Assembly: GCF_900112305.1 (NCBI RefSeq) | Contig: NZ_FOKT01000002.1 | Location: forward strand, 62,001-126,000 | Direction of reading: 5' to 3' | Origin: Microbulbifer thermotolerans | Lineage (GTDB): Bacteria > Pseudomonadota > Gammaproteobacteria > Pseudomonadales > Cellvibrionaceae | Length of the DNA: 64,000 bases | Part shown: piece by piece, positions 47,075 to 58,362 of the stretch | Position numbering within the stretch: the stretch's first letter is position 1 | Layout: every line of letters begins with the position of its first letter | Program-made: the position numbers and the translations under genes | Notes under the pieces: model-generated | What the model saw: only the letters and a program-made list of their open reading frames with translations | Database searches by the model: none | Told to the model about the DNA's origin: nothing

Positions 47075-48325
47075 ATGGGTCATATCCAAGTGCCGGCAGA
47101 CGGCGAAAAAGTTACAGTCAACTCCGACGGTTCGCTGAATGTGCCGAATCGCCCGATTATTCCTTTCATTGAGGGTGACGGTATCGGCGTGGATATCACC
47201 CCGGTAATGCGCAAGGTGATCGACGCGGCCGTGCAGAAGGCCTACGGGGGCGATAAAGGTATTGCCTGGATGGAGGTTTACTGCGGTGAGAAGGCGGCGG
47301 AAACCTATGCCGGCGACTGGTTCCCCGCGGAGACTCTGGAAGCCATTAAAGAGTATGTGGTGAGTATCAAGGGCCCCTTGACGACCCCGGTGGGTGGTGG
47401 CTTCCGCTCACTGAACGTGGCCCTGCGCCAGGAGCTGGATCTCTATGTGTGCCAACGCCCTGTACGCTGGTTCAGCGGGGTGCCTTCTCCGGTTAAAGAG
47501 CCCAACAAAGTCGACATGGTGATTTTCCGGGAGAACTCTGAGGATATCTACGCTGGCATCGAGTGGAAGGCGGATTCCGACGAGGCCAAGAAAGTGATTC
47601 AGTTCCTCCAAGAGGAAATGGGAGTCACGAAAATCCGCTTCCCCGAGCACTGTGGCATCGGCATCAAGCCGGTATCTGCTGAGGGCACCAAGCGCCTGGT
47701 GCGCAAGGCTATCCAGTACGCTATCGATCAGGACCGCGACTCTGTGACTCTGGTGCACAAGGGTAACATCATGAAGTTTACCGAGGGTGCCTTTGCGGAC
47801 TGGGGATACGAACTGGCTCGCGATGAGTTCGGCGCTCAGCCTCTGGATGGTGGCCCCTGGCACAGCTTCAAAAACCCGAAAACCGGCAAAGAGATTGTTA
47901 TCAAGGATGTTATTGCAGACGCCATGCTGCAACAGATCCTGCTGCGCCCGGCAGAATACGACGTGATCGCCACGCTGAACCTCAATGGCGACTATCTGTC
48001 TGACGCCTTGGCAGCTCAAGTTGGTGGTATCGGTATTGCCCCGGGCGCCAACCTGTCTGACGAAGTGGCTTTGTTTGAGGCAACTCACGGCACTGCACCC
48101 AAGTATGCCGGTCAGGACAAGGTCAATCCGGGTTCCCTGATTCTTTCCGCGGAGATGATGCTGCGCCACCTGGGCTGGAACGAGGCTGCGGATCTGGTAA
48201 TCAAGGGCATGGAAGGTGCCATTGAGGCTAAAACCGTAACCTATGACTTCGAACGCCTGATGGACGGTGCAGAGCTGAAATCCTGCTCCGAGTTTGGCGA
48301 GGAAGTGATCAAGCACATGGGCTGA
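47075..48325 (+). CDS. icd: NADP-dependent isocitrate dehydrogenase
   Basis: TCA enzyme converting isocitrate to 2-oxoglutarate. The 416-residue homodimer type is close to the E. coli protein: [49 protein letters not shown], and [16 protein letters not shown]. Ser112 in FRSLN is the residue that AceK phosphorylates in E. coli, so flux control against the aceA branch at 33 kb is possible; aceK itself is not in the window. Neighbours rluE (divergent) and cspD/clpS match the E. coli map. A bidirectional terminator follows. Confidence 0.96.
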   Translation: MGHIQVPADGEKVTVNSDGSLNVPNRPIIPFIEGDGIGVDITPVMRKVIDAAVQKAYGGDKGIAWMEVYCGEKAAETYAGDWFPAETLEAIKEYVVSIKGPLTTPVGGGFRSLNVALRQELDLYVCQRPVRWFSGVPSPVKEPNKVDMVIFRENSEDIYAGIEWKADSDEAKKVIQFLQEEMGVTKIRFPEHCGIGIKPVSAEGTKRLVRKAIQYAIDQDRDSVTLVHKGNIMKFTEGAFADWGYELARDEFGAQPLDGGPWHSFKNPKTGKEIVIKDVIADAMLQQILLRPAEYDVIATLNLNGDYLSDALAAQVGGIGIAPGANLSDEVALFEATHGTAPKYAGQDKVNPGSLILSAEMMLRHLGWNEAADLVIKGMEGAIEAKTVTYDFERLMDGAELKSCSEFGEEVIKHMG

Positions 48326-48353
48326 TTGCCGAGGCAAGTCCAGGATTGCCGCA

Positions 48354-48387
48354 AAAAAGCCCCGCACCTACCGGTGCGGGGCTTTTT
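48354..48387. terminator. Bidirectional terminator between icd and cspD
   Basis: A 15-bp perfect stem (AAAAAGCCCCGCACC / GGTGCGGGGCTTTTT) with a TACC loop has T runs on both strands. It serves the convergent icd and cspD genes. Confidence 0.93.
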
Positions 48388-48403
48388 GTTCAGGGTGAGC
48401 AGC

Positions 48404-48712
48404 TTAATCGAGTGCTTCCGCCTCTTTTTCTCGCTGGACCTGCCCTTGATCGCTACTGGAGAGGCCGGTATTTCCAGAACTCTTCTCTCCGCTAGCTGAT
48501 TCGTTGGGGATTACTGTGGATATATTGGCTGCATGATAGCCTTTTTCACCTTTGACAATGTCAAAAGTGACCTGTTGGCCGGCTTTGAGGGTGCGGTACC
48601 CGTCCATCTGTATCGCGGAGTAATGCGCGAACAGGTCCTCCCCCCCTTCATCCGCAAGAATAAACCCATATCCCTTGGCGTTGTTGAACCACTTGACGGT
48701 ACCGGTAGGCAT
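48404..48712 (-). CDS. cspD: Cold shock-like protein CspD
   Basis: A 102-residue protein with one cold-shock domain (residues 1-66): [15 protein letters not shown] and [10 protein letters not shown] are the two RNA-binding motifs. CspD in E. coli is made in stationary phase and blocks DNA replication by binding single strands. The tail of about 35 residues, rich in Ser, Glu and Gly, is longer than in E. coli (74 residues in all). AGAGGG precedes the ATG. It is divergent from clpS, the arrangement typical of cspD. Confidence 0.9.
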   Translation of the reverse strand: MPTGTVKWFNNAKGYGFILADEGGEDLFAHYSAIQMDGYRTLKAGQQVTFDIVKGEKGYHAANISTVIPNESASGEKSSGNTGLSSSDQGQVQREKEAEALD

Positions 48713-48956
48713 GGCGAATTCCCTCTAATTGCCGGGGCGACAGCTAGCCGCCTTACAGTGTCATTTCTTTATAGTTATCTGTGCTTGCAATTCGACCGCG
48801 AAAGCACTCCCTTATATCGCGTTTGCGCCTGAGTCAGGCACTACCTCTTGTAGCCAACTGGTTTCCGAATGTCAAGGCTTTCTGGCGCCCGCTGTGCCTC
48901 GGAGGAAATGAGGTTACAATTCCGAGTCGCTAGACCAAATTACTTTCAGGATCTTA

Positions 48957-49349
48957 TTGATAAACGCTATGGGAATTTCACAGGCCATTAAACTACACTC
49001 GGACGACAGCGATAATGGCTTCCAATATCCGGGGGGTATAGGCGGGGATCTGGTGCTGGAAGAGGCACCGCCCAAACTCAAGCGGCCACCGATGTACAAG
49101 GTGGTCATGCTTAACGATGACTACACCCCCATGGACTTTGTGGTTGAGGCGCTGGAGCTTTTTTTTGGCGTCGACCGCGAGCGTGCCACCCAGTTGATGC
49201 TGCAAGTGCACACACAGGGAAAAGCAGTCTGCGGTGTCTATACTCGGGATATAGCGGAGACGAAGGCCGCACAGGTCAATCAGTTCGCCAGGGAGCATCA
49301 GCATCCTTTGCTGTGCGAGATCGAAGCGGATGAAAGCGAGGATGATTGA
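48957..49349 (+). CDS. clpS: ClpS adaptor of the ClpAP protease
   Basis: Delivers N-end-rule substrates to ClpA. The 130-residue protein has the core domain [40 protein letters not shown] and a C-terminal QHPLLCEIE. The start is unsettled: TTG 48957 has AGGA 5 bases upstream, while ATG 48969 (four residues later) has no ribosome site at fitting distance; I give the TTG. It precedes clpA, separated by a stem-loop. The 244 bases between cspD and clpS hold their divergent promoters and no gene. The ate product at 52.2 kb would create such N-degrons. Confidence 0.93.
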   Translation: MINAMGISQAIKLHSDDSDNGFQYPGGIGGDLVLEEAPPKLKRPPMYKVVMLNDDYTPMDFVVEALELFFGVDRERATQLMLQVHTQGKAVCGVYTRDIAETKAAQVNQFAREHQHPLLCEIEADESEDD

Positions 49350-49380
49350 CACTGGACTGGCAGATGGGATCCGTCCAGTG
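49350..49380 (+). other. Stem-loop directly after the clpS stop
   Basis: CACTGGAC (49350-49357) pairs with GTCCAGTG (49373-49380) across a 15-base loop, beginning at the base after the clpS stop. No T run follows. It may protect the clpS message or reduce read-through into clpA; a random occurrence is possible. Confidence 0.35.
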
Positions 49381-49467
49381 GCGGAGCCGGACACACACAA
49401 GACGCCAACCGGGCGCATTGTCCAGTGAACGGGCGGGTGACATTGGCGATTAGGGTTTGAGGTTTAG

Positions 49468-51753
49468 ATGCTCAGCAAGGATTTAGAGGTAACGCTCAAT
49501 CTAGCGTTCAAAGGTGCACGTGCAAAACGCCACGAATTTATGACCGTGGAGCACCTGTTGCTGGCGCTTCTGGACAATGAGTCGGCCGCGGACGTGTTAC
49601 ATGCCTGCGGTGCCGACCTCAGTGCCCTGCGCCGTGAACTGCTCGAATTCGTGGATTCCACTACGCCCCTGATCCCGGAAGCGGATGTCGACCGGGAAAC
49701 TCAGCCCACTCTGGGCTTCCAGCGCGTACTGCAGCGGGCTGTATTCCATGTGCAGTCCTCTGGCAAGAAAGAGGTTACCGGAGCCAACGTATTGGTCGCG
49801 ATCTTCTGTGAGCAGGAAAGCCAGGCGGTTTATTACCTGAAGCAGCAGAGCGTTGCCCGAATCGACGTGGTTAATTACATCACACACGGAATTTCCCGTG
49901 TTGGCTCCAGCGGCAACAATCACCACCACCATCACAATACCGATCCCGCACCGGAACAGGCGGATGAGGATATCGGCGCGGGTGCAGAGCCCGGTGGGTC
50001 AGACCCGCTGGAAAGCTATGCGACCAATCTGAACCAAGAGGCAATACTCGGCCGGATTGACCCGCTGGTTGGTCGGGGGCCGGAAGTGGAGCGGGTTACT
50101 CAGGTTTTAGCACGCCGACGTAAAAACAACCCTCTGCTGGTGGGCGAGTCCGGCGTGGGTAAAACCGCTATCGCCGAAGGGTTGGCTCGCCGTATTGTGG
50201 ACGGCGATGTGCCCGAGCCCCTGAGCAACAGCACAATCTATTCGCTGGACCTCGGCTCGTTACTGGCCGGCACCAAGTACCGCGGTGATTTTGAGAAGCG
50301 CTTTAAGGCGTTGCTGGCGGAGCTTCGCAAGCGCCAGAACGCGGTACTGTTTATCGACGAAATTCACACCATTATCGGTGCTGGAGCCGCCTCTGGCGGT
50401 GTTATGGATGCTTCAAATCTGCTCAAACCGCTGCTCTCCAGTGGCCAGCTACGTTGTATCGGCTCCACCACCTTCACTGAGTATCGGGGCATCTTCGAGA
50501 AAGATCGCGCTCTGTCGCGGCGCTTTCAGAAGATCGATATCAACGAGCCTTCGGTAGAGGAAACTGTGCAGATTCTGCACGGCTTGAAGAGTTGCTTTGA
50601 AGATCATCACAAGGTGCGTTACACAGATGCCGCGCTGGAGGCTGCGGCACAGCTCTCCAGTCGCCATATCACCGAGCGTTTCCTGCCGGACAAGGCGATC
50701 GATGTTATCGACGAGGCTGGGGCTTACCAGTCGCTGTTGCCGCCGGAGGAGCGGCGGGAACTGATCGGCGTCACCGAGATCGAGACGGTCATTGCCAAAA
50801 TGGCCAGGATTCCAGCCAAGAGCGTCTCTGCCTCCGACAAGGAGCAGCTGGCCAAGCTGGAAGAAAATCTCAAAATGGTGGTGTTTGGCCAGGATAAGGC
50901 AATTGAGGCACTGAGTACCGCAATCAAATTGAGTCGTGCCGGTCTGGGCGCCGAGGAAAAACCGATTGGCTCCTTCCTCTTTGCCGGCCCGACGGGGGTG
51001 GGCAAGACAGAGCTTTGCCGGCAGTTGGCGAAGGTAATGGGGATTGAGCTGATCCGTTTTGATATGTCGGAGTACATGGAGCGCCACACCGTCTCCCGTC
51101 TGATCGGTGCCCCTCCGGGCTATGTGGGATTCGATCAAGGTGGGCTGCTGACCGACGCAGTATCCAAGCATCCGCACAGTGTGGTGTTGTTGGATGAGAT
51201 TGAGAAGGCGCACCCCGAGGTCTTCAACCTTTTGCTACAGGTAATGGACCACGGTACATTGACGGACAACAATGGCCGCAAAGCGGATTTCCGTAACGTC
51301 ATACTGATTATGACCACCAATGCCGGTGCGGAATTGATGAGCCGCCGCTCCATCGGATTTTCCCCGCAAGACCACTCCAGCGACGGAATGGAAGAGATCA
51401 AGAAGATGTTCAGCCCGGAGTTCCGCAACCGCCTGGACAGCATTATTCAGTTCAGCGCTCTGGATCTGGATGTGGTCAAGACTGTGGTGGATAAGTTCAT
51501 TGTCGAGCTGCAGGCGCAACTGGACGAGTCCCACGTGACCCTGGTGGTGGGCGAAGAGGCGCGCGAGTGGCTGGCGGTCAATGGCTACGATGAAAAGATG
51601 GGAGCGCGTCCAATGGCCCGTCTGATCCGCGACAAGCTGCGCAAACCGCTGGCGGAAGCAGTGCTTTTCGGAGATCTGGCAGAGGGGGGCGGCCGCGTGG
51701 AGGTCACGATCGAAAACGACGAGCTTACGATCAAGACCGCAGTGCCAGCCTGA
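49468..51753 (+). CDS. clpA: ATP-dependent Clp protease ATP-binding subunit ClpA
   Basis: AAA+ unfoldase that feeds substrates to ClpP. The 761-residue protein has the double N-domain, Walker A motifs [12 protein letters not shown] and [12 protein letters not shown] in D1 and D2, and [23 protein letters not shown]. Residues 152-156 are five histidines in a row in the linker between the N-domain and D1, which E. coli ClpA lacks. Start ATG 49468. A strong bidirectional terminator follows the stop, as clpA and infA are convergent. Confidence 0.96.
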   Translation: MLSKDLEVTLNLAFKGARAKRHEFMTVEHLLLALLDNESAADVLHACGADLSALRRELLEFVDSTTPLIPEADVDRETQPTLGFQRVLQRAVFHVQSSGKKEVTGANVLVAIFCEQESQAVYYLKQQSVARIDVVNYITHGISRVGSSGNNHHHHHNTDPAPEQADEDIGAGAEPGGSDPLESYATNLNQEAILGRIDPLVGRGPEVERVTQVLARRRKNNPLLVGESGVGKTAIAEGLARRIVDGDVPEPLSNSTIYSLDLGSLLAGTKYRGDFEKRFKALLAELRKRQNAVLFIDEIHTIIGAGAASGGVMDASNLLKPLLSSGQLRCIGSTTFTEYRGIFEKDRALSRRFQKIDINEPSVEETVQILHGLKSCFEDHHKVRYTDAALEAAAQLSSRHITERFLPDKAIDVIDEAGAYQSLLPPEERRELIGVTEIETVIAKMARIPAKSVSASDKEQLAKLEENLKMVVFGQDKAIEALSTAIKLSRAGLGAEEKPIGSFLFAGPTGVGKTELCRQLAKVMGIELIRFDMSEYMERHTVSRLIGAPPGYVGFDQGGLLTDAVSKHPHSVVLLDEIEKAHPEVFNLLLQVMDHGTLTDNNGRKADFRNVILIMTTNAGAELMSRRSIGFSPQDHSSDGMEEIKKMFSPEFRNRLDSIIQFSALDLDVVKTVVDKFIVELQAQLDESHVTLVVGEEAREWLAVNGYDEKMGARPMARLIRDKLRKPLAEAVLFGDLAEGGGRVEVTIENDELTIKTAVPA

Positions 51754-51762
51754 TTCTCAAGC

Positions 51763-51800
51763 CAAACAAAAAAGCCACCTTCGGGTGGCTTTTTTGTTTG
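51763..51800. terminator. Bidirectional terminator between clpA and infA
   Basis: A 17-bp perfect stem with a TTCG tetraloop and T runs on both strands (CAAACAAAAAAGCCACC paired with its complement). It serves the convergent clpA and infA genes. Confidence 0.95.
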
Positions 51801-51835
51801 CACGGCAGCTTTGCGGTGGCTGCCGAGCGCTTCCG

Positions 51836-52054
51836 TTAACGGGCCCGATAGGTGATGCGGCCCTTGGTCAGGTCGTAGGGCGTCAGCTCTACTTTGACCT
51901 TATCACCGGTAAGTATACGGATATAGTTCTTGCGCATTTTTCCGGAAATATGCGCTATCACCACATGTCCATTTTCCAGTTTCACGCGGAATGTGGTATT
52001 GGGCAGGGTGTCGATCACCTCGCCTTCCATTTCAATGTAATCGTCTTTTGCCAT
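51836..52054 (-). CDS. infA: Translation initiation factor IF-1
   Basis: Binds the ribosomal A site during initiation. The 72-residue OB-fold protein [18 protein letters not shown] to YRAR is nearly invariant among gammaproteobacteria. The start at 52054 gives the exact family length; longer frames upstream are not part of it. It lies between clpA (convergent) and ate (same strand, upstream), as in Pseudomonas. Confidence 0.97.
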   Translation of the reverse strand: MAKDDYIEMEGEVIDTLPNTTFRVKLENGHVVIAHISGKMRKNYIRILTGDKVKVELTPYDLTKGRITYRAR

Positions 52055-52159
52055 GCGGCAGCAACCTTCAAAATAACCAGTTTTGAGCTTTACCCCGGCC
52101 AGGGCCGCGGCGCGACGGGCGTGCATTTTGCACGAAAAGCCGGGATAGAGCAAAGGTAC

Positions 52160-52879
52160 TTAGTGAGACTTCAGCGCCCAGCGGTTTTCTCTGAGCAGCT
52201 CGATCGGCTGGAACTGCGTCTTGTAGGCCATCTTCTGACACTGTTCGATCCAGTATCCCAGGTAGAGGCTGGGCAAGCCGAGTCGCCGAGCCCATTCAAT
52301 TTGATAAAGAATGCAGTAACTGCCTAGGCTTCGCTTGCTCTCGCCGGGGTCGAAGAAAGTATAGATGGCCGACAAACCAGTGGTGAGCATATCTGTTACG
52401 GCGACGGCAACCAGCCTGCCTCGAGTTCGAAATTCGATATAGTGGGTGCTGCCCCAGGCCTGTGTAAGAAAACTGCGGAATTGATCCCGATGCGGCGGGT
52501 ACATTTCGCCATCCGCGTGCCGCTGCTCGATATAGCGCGCATAAAGTTCGAAGTGCTCATCGGAATCGATGGTTTGCACGTGGAAGATATCCAGGTCCCG
52601 ATTGCGGCGCCAGCAGCGGCGCTGCTTGCGGTCCGGTACAAAGAGGTTCACAGGTACCCTTGCGGGCACACAAGCCTGACAGCTGGCGCACTGAGGGCGG
52701 TAGAGGTAGGCGCCACTGCGGCGAAAACCGAGTTCAGATAGTCGAGTGTATAACTGCTGGTCGACCGGTGTTTGCGGATCCACAAATACGGTGGTGGCCT
52801 CACGCTCTGGCAGATAGCCACAAGGGTGGGGCAGGGTAGCCAGCAGGCGCACCGAATCCAGGCGGGAGGGTTTGCTCAT
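52160..52879 (-). CDS. bpt: Aspartate/glutamate leucyltransferase (Bpt type)
   Basis: Adds leucine from Leu-tRNA to proteins with N-terminal Asp or Glu, marking them for ClpS-ClpAP. The 239-residue protein has the family cysteines in YRPQCASCQACVPARVPV and the C-terminal EWARRLGLPSLYLGYWIEQC and MAYKTQFQPIE. The start at ATG 52879 (MSKPSRL) fits the family; a longer frame would reach 52936. It sits beside aat, which also adds leucine to N-termini, and near clpS and clpA: the whole N-end-rule pathway is in one 5-kb stretch. Confidence 0.92.
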   Translation of the reverse strand: MSKPSRLDSVRLLATLPHPCGYLPEREATTVFVDPQTPVDQQLYTRLSELGFRRSGAYLYRPQCASCQACVPARVPVNLFVPDRKQRRCWRRNRDLDIFHVQTIDSDEHFELYARYIEQRHADGEMYPPHRDQFRSFLTQAWGSTHYIEFRTRGRLVAVAVTDMLTTGLSAIYTFFDPGESKRSLGSYCILYQIEWARRLGLPSLYLGYWIEQCQKMAYKTQFQPIELLRENRWALKSH

Positions 52880-52996
52880 CGTCCTATGGCTGGGCGTGCT
52901 ACTGCGCAAGATGGGCGCAATGAGCACGCTTATCAATCTGGCACTGCGGACTTGAATACAGGCTTTCCATTAGGCCTCCGGAAATACAGAACACGC

Positions 52997-53728
52997 TCAA
53001 ACGCAGCTTTCTGGAAAAGTCCATGTCAGTTTCCACGGCTGTGGGAAAGGTGTCTGTGTGACGCCCTTCTCCAGCAATCGCTCGAACTCTTCCCGCGACA
53101 CTTCTACCGCTCCGAGGCTTTGAAGGTGAGGGTTTGTCACCTGGCAATCGATCATCGGGCAGTTCCACAATTCTAACTGCCGCACCAAGTGCACAAAAGC
53201 GACTTTTGAGGCATTGGTTTCCCGGTGGAACATCGACTCTCCGAAGAAGATGCGCCCCAGGGCCACGCCGTAGAGGCCGCCGACAATCTCCTGCCCTCGC
53301 CAAACCTCAACTGAGTGGGCATAGCCCAGGCGATGCATTTCCCGGTATGCCTCGCTTATCTCCTCGGTAATCCAAGTGCCTTCGTTGTCGCCCCGCGGTA
53401 GGCGGCAGGCTTCGATCACCCGGTCAAACGCTTGGTCGAACGTTACCGAGAAATCGCCGCGGCGCAGCACCTTGCGCATGCTCCGCCCAATGCGAAATTC
53501 GCTCGGGATAAGCACACAGCGTGGCGATGGGCTCCACCAGAGAATCGGCTGGTCGTCGGAATACCAGGGAAAGATGCCGCGCCGATAGGCTGCCAACAGC
53601 CGGTCGACACAGAGGTCGCCCCCTACCGCAAGGAGACCGTTGGGGTCTTTTAGAGCAAATTGGGTGGGGGGGAACTCTATCTGCTCAGGGTTGAGCAGTG
53701 TCAAATGGCCGCCAGTGGATTTGGTCAC
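52997..53728 (-). CDS. aat: Leucyl/phenylalanyl-tRNA--protein transferase
   Basis: Transfers Leu or Phe to proteins with N-terminal Lys or Arg in the N-end-rule pathway. The 243-residue protein shows FPPTQFALKDPNGLLAVGGDL, RRGIFPWYSDDQPILWWSPSPR, and VGGLYGVALGRIFFGESMF, all family signatures. It starts at a GTG. The gene is upstream of bpt and infA on the same strand. Confidence 0.95.
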   Translation of the reverse strand: MTKSTGGHLTLLNPEQIEFPPTQFALKDPNGLLAVGGDLCVDRLLAAYRRGIFPWYSDDQPILWWSPSPRCVLIPSEFRIGRSMRKVLRRGDFSVTFDQAFDRVIEACRLPRGDNEGTWITEEISEAYREMHRLGYAHSVEVWRGQEIVGGLYGVALGRIFFGESMFHRETNASKVAFVHLVRQLELWNCPMIDCQVTNPHLQSLGAVEVSREEFERLLEKGVTQTPFPQPWKLTWTFPESCV

Positions 53729-53886
53729 GTTCAGTTGCGCCGCTGTGATTTCTTAGCTCTGAGATTAATCAAAGGTAATGGGGTCTCACAAGGCCCTATG
53801 CGGTGGATGTCGCGGCTGACAGGTGTCTGCAGACAAAGAACTCTGCCGATAGCAGCAGTAATCCATATGGCCCACAAGTATTCGAC

Positions 53887-53910
53887 GGTTGCCGCCCGAA
53901 GGCGACAACC
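53887..53910 (-). other. UUCG-capped stem-loop after trxB
   Basis: On the minus strand GGTTGTCGCC-TTCG-GGCGGCAACC forms a 10-bp stem. All pairs hold in RNA with one U-G wobble, and the wobble favours the minus-strand transcript. It begins 13 bases after the trxB stop. No T run follows, so it is a 3' stability element or weak terminator. The rest of the 194-base gap to aat holds nothing I recognise. Confidence 0.5.
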
Positions 53911-53922
53911 CGGTAGGCTGCG

Positions 53923-55299
<1,377 letters not shown>

Positions 55300-57648
55300 A
55301 TGCCATTGAAGGCTGAAAGCACCACAGACCAATCCGCCGACGAAAGCGGAACTCCGCCGGATTCATTGATCGCTCGCCTGTTGCGCGAGGGGGCTCTGAT
55401 CGCATTACTTGCCGGGGCCCTATTATTGGCAATCAGTCTGATCAGCTACGATTCGGCGGATCCGGGTTGGTCACATACCGGACATAGTGGGCAGGTGAAC
55501 AATGCCATTGGTCCCACCGGTGCCTGGCTGGCGGATGTCTGCTTATCTCTGCTCGGTTGGATGGCGTATTTGTTCCCTGTTCTGATCGGTTGGCGTGCCT
55601 TTCGCATCCTGCGCGACCGCAACGCGCGCTTTCACGGCCCTCTGTTTGCCATAAGAGTGTCGGGGCTGGGGCTTTTACTGGCCAGCGGCGCTGGTATCGC
55701 CACACTGTGCTTTGCCCAGGGGGAAGAGCCGTTGCCGTTTTCGAATGGTGGCATTATCGGTGCGGCCATCGCCGGGGCGGCGGAGAGCAGCCTCGGCTAC
55801 GTGGGGGCGACCATTCTATTGTTAGCGCTGTTTGCGATTGGTATTTCAGTGTTTACCGGGTTGTCCTGGTTGAAGCTGGCGGATGCGATCGGTCGCAATG
55901 TGCTCGGCTTCCTTGCCTGGCTGGGCAACCGCTACCGGCGCATGCGGCAGAAGCGCGAGGAGGCGCGCGCGGCGCGAGAAGCCATCGTGGTGCGCAAGGC
56001 CGCCGTGGAGGAAGAAAAGCAACGCAGTGCCAAGCGGCTGCCGCCCAAAATAGAGCCCGCCGCCCCGAAGCCCAAGCAGAGTCCTCGCGCCGCCAAGGAG
56101 AAACAGGGCGAGCTTTTCTCTGCCGGTCCGGTCACCGGCACTTTACCCGCGCTTTCTCTACTGGACCCTGCGGATCAAAACAAGAAGGCGGGTTTTTCCC
56201 GCGAGTCCCTGGAGGCACTCTCGCGCCTGCTCGAGCTCAAGTTGAAAGACTTCGGCGTGGTTGCCGAAGTGGTCTCGGTGCTGCCGGGACCCGTGGTGAC
56301 CCGCTTCGAAATTCAGCCGGCACCGGGCGTCAAGGTAAGTAAGATTTCCAACCTGGCCAAGGATCTGGCTCGTTCACTAGCGGTAATCAGCGTGCGGGTG
56401 GTGGAGGTAATTCCGGGCAAGTCTGTAGTGGGTATCGAGATTCCCAATGAAAACCGGCAGATGGTGCGTTTAAGTGAAGTTTTGTCGGCAGATGTCTACG
56501 AGAATGCCAAGTCCCCGCTGACCCTGGCCCTTGGGCACGACATCTCTGGTCAGCCGGTGGTGGCGGATCTGGCCAAGATGCCACACCTGCTGGTGGCGGG
56601 TACTACCGGCTCCGGTAAGTCGGTGGGCATCAACGTGATGCTGCTTTCTCTGCTGTACAAATCCACTCCGGAAGAAGTGCGCCTGATTCTGGTGGACCCC
56701 AAAATGTTGGAGCTGTCGGTCTATGAGGGGATACCGCATCTGCTGACGCCGGTGATCACCGACATGAATGACGCAGCCAACGGGCTGCGTTGGTGTGTGG
56801 GCGAAATGGAGCGGCGATACAAGTTGATGGCGGCCATGGGAGTGCGCAATCTGGCGGGCTTCAACCGCAAGGTAAAAGAGGCCATTGCCGCGGGGGAACC
56901 CCTGGAAGACCCGATCTGGCAGCCGGACCCTATGTCCAGTGTACCGGAAGAGGAGCAGACACGCCCATACCTCAAGCCACTGCCATCTATCGTTGTGGTG
57001 ATCGACGAATTTGCCGATATGATGATGATCGTCGGCAAAAAGGTGGAGCAACTGATAGCGCGCATTGCGCAAAAAGCCCGCGCCGCTGGCATCCACTTGC
57101 TGTTGGCCACCCAGCGCCCGTCTGTCGATGTCATCACGGGGCTGATCAAGGCCAATGTCCCCACGCGCATCGCTTTCCAGGTATCGTCCAAAATCGATTC
57201 CCGTACCATTCTCGATCAGGGCGGCGCAGAGCAGTTGCTGGGACATGGCGATATGTTGTACCTGCCTCCGGGTAGCGGCGTGCCTGTACGGGTGCACGGC
57301 GCCTTCGTCGATGATCACGAAGTACACAAAGTCGTGGCGGACTGGAGTCGCCGCGGAGAGCCGGAATATATCGATGGCATCGTCGATGACAGTAACAACA
57401 GCATTCCAGTGCCCGGCTTGCAGACCGAGGGCGGGGATGAGAAAGACTCGGAATCCGACGCGCTCTACGACGAAGCGGTGGCCTTTGTCACCAAGTCACG
57501 CAAGGCGTCTATTTCCTCGGTTCAGCGCCATTTACGTATCGGTTACAACCGGGCCGCGCGCATTATCGATGCGATGGAGGCAGCTGGTGTTGTGTCTCCA
57601 GCGGGCCACAACGGCAACCGCGAGGTATTGGCGCCACCGCCCCCCTGA
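55300..57648 (+). CDS. ftsK: DNA translocase FtsK
   Basis: Couples cell division with chromosome segregation, pumping DNA towards dif. The 782-residue protein has four membrane segments in residues about 25-200, a basic linker, then the motor: [15 protein letters not shown]alker [33 protein letters not shown], and a C-terminal winged-helix gamma domain ([20 protein letters not shown]). Its linker is short against E. coli (1329 residues). GAGG sits only one base before the ATG at 55300; the in-frame TTG at 55306 has better spacing and may be the true start. Confidence 0.94.
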   Translation: MPLKAESTTDQSADESGTPPDSLIARLLREGALIALLAGALLLAISLISYDSADPGWSHTGHSGQVNNAIGPTGAWLADVCLSLLGWMAYLFPVLIGWRAFRILRDRNARFHGPLFAIRVSGLGLLLASGAGIATLCFAQGEEPLPFSNGGIIGAAIAGAAESSLGYVGATILLLALFAIGISVFTGLSWLKLADAIGRNVLGFLAWLGNRYRRMRQKREEARAAREAIVVRKAAVEEEKQRSAKRLPPKIEPAAPKPKQSPRAAKEKQGELFSAGPVTGTLPALSLLDPADQNKKAGFSRESLEALSRLLELKLKDFGVVAEVVSVLPGPVVTRFEIQPAPGVKVSKISNLAKDLARSLAVISVRVVEVIPGKSVVGIEIPNENRQMVRLSEVLSADVYENAKSPLTLALGHDISGQPVVADLAKMPHLLVAGTTGSGKSVGINVMLLSLLYKSTPEEVRLILVDPKMLELSVYEGIPHLLTPVITDMNDAANGLRWCVGEMERRYKLMAAMGVRNLAGFNRKVKEAIAAGEPLEDPIWQPDPMSSVPEEEQTRPYLKPLPSIVVVIDEFADMMMIVGKKVEQLIARIAQKARAAGIHLLLATQRPSVDVITGLIKANVPTRIAFQVSSKIDSRTILDQGGAEQLLGHGDMLYLPPGSGVPVRVHGAFVDDHEVHKVVADWSRRGEPEYIDGIVDDSNNSIPVPGLQTEGGDEKDSESDALYDEAVAFVTKSRKASISSVQRHLRIGYNRAARIIDAMEAAGVVSPAGHNGNREVLAPPPP

Positions 57649-57750
57649 AGTCGGTCGGCACACGAAGAGGCCGCCGCACGCGGCGGATTCAGCCAAAATT
57701 CACCTGTCGGGCGCTAGCCTTAAAGGAAACCCTCAAACTGGAATGCCGTC

Positions 57751-58362
57751 ATGAAGAAATTCTTGCGCAATTCGTTACTGGCCCTGGGACTTGTCGCATC
57801 CACCACCTGGGCCGACGCTACTGATGAACTGAGCCGCCTGTTGCAGCCCCTGGCAGGCCTGTCGGGCAAATTTCAACAGACCCTGGTCGATGAGCGCGGC
57901 AAAGTGGTGCAAAAGAGCAGTGGCAAATTCTCCGTACAACGCCCCGGTAAGTTGCGCTGGGAGACCGGCGAGCCCTTTTCGCAGCTTTTGGTGACCAATA
58001 ACAAGCAGCTGTGGCTTTACGACCCGGACCTTGAGCAAGTCACCATCCGCCCGGTGGACAAGCGGATGAAAGAAACTCCGGCGCTGTTGCTCGGTGGCAA
58101 GGTGGAGGAAATTCGCAGTTCCTTCAGTGTTAAGGCAGCCAAAGGCGCCTATCAGTTGACCCCGAAGAATGGCTCGGCCCCCTTCAAGTCCATGGAAATC
58201 CGTTTCGGCAAAAACGGCTTGCCGTCGGCGATGAGCGTGCGCGATGGCATGGGGCAGACCACCAAGATCAAATTTAGCGGTGTTCAAGCCAACCCTAAGC
58301 TGGCTGCCTCCCTATTCAATTTCAAACCTCCGAAAGGTACCGACATCATCCGCGATGAGTGA
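57751..58362 (+). CDS. lolA: Outer-membrane lipoprotein carrier protein LolA
   Basis: Periplasmic chaperone that ferries lipoproteins from LolCDE to LolB. The 203-residue protein has a signal peptide (residues 1-22, ending STTWADA), the segment LSGKFQQTLVDERGKVVQKSSG, and the C-terminal half with MSVRDGMGQTTKIKF. Start ATG 57751. Its last codons overlap the start of rarA by 8 bases. Confidence 0.93.
   Translation: MKKFLRNSLLALGLVASTTWADATDELSRLLQPLAGLSGKFQQTLVDERGKVVQKSSGKFSVQRPGKLRWETGEPFSQLLVTNNKQLWLYDPDLEQVTIRPVDKRMKETPALLLGGKVEEIRSSFSVKAAKGAYQLTPKNGSAPFKSMEIRFGKNGLPSAMSVRDGMGQTTKIKFSGVQANPKLAASLFNFKPPKGTDIIRDE

Noticed and set aside
53750-53790. CTCTGAGATTAATC downstream of trxB, recalling the element ends.
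   Set aside because: Similarity is limited to a few bases and the partner end and inner blocks are missing.
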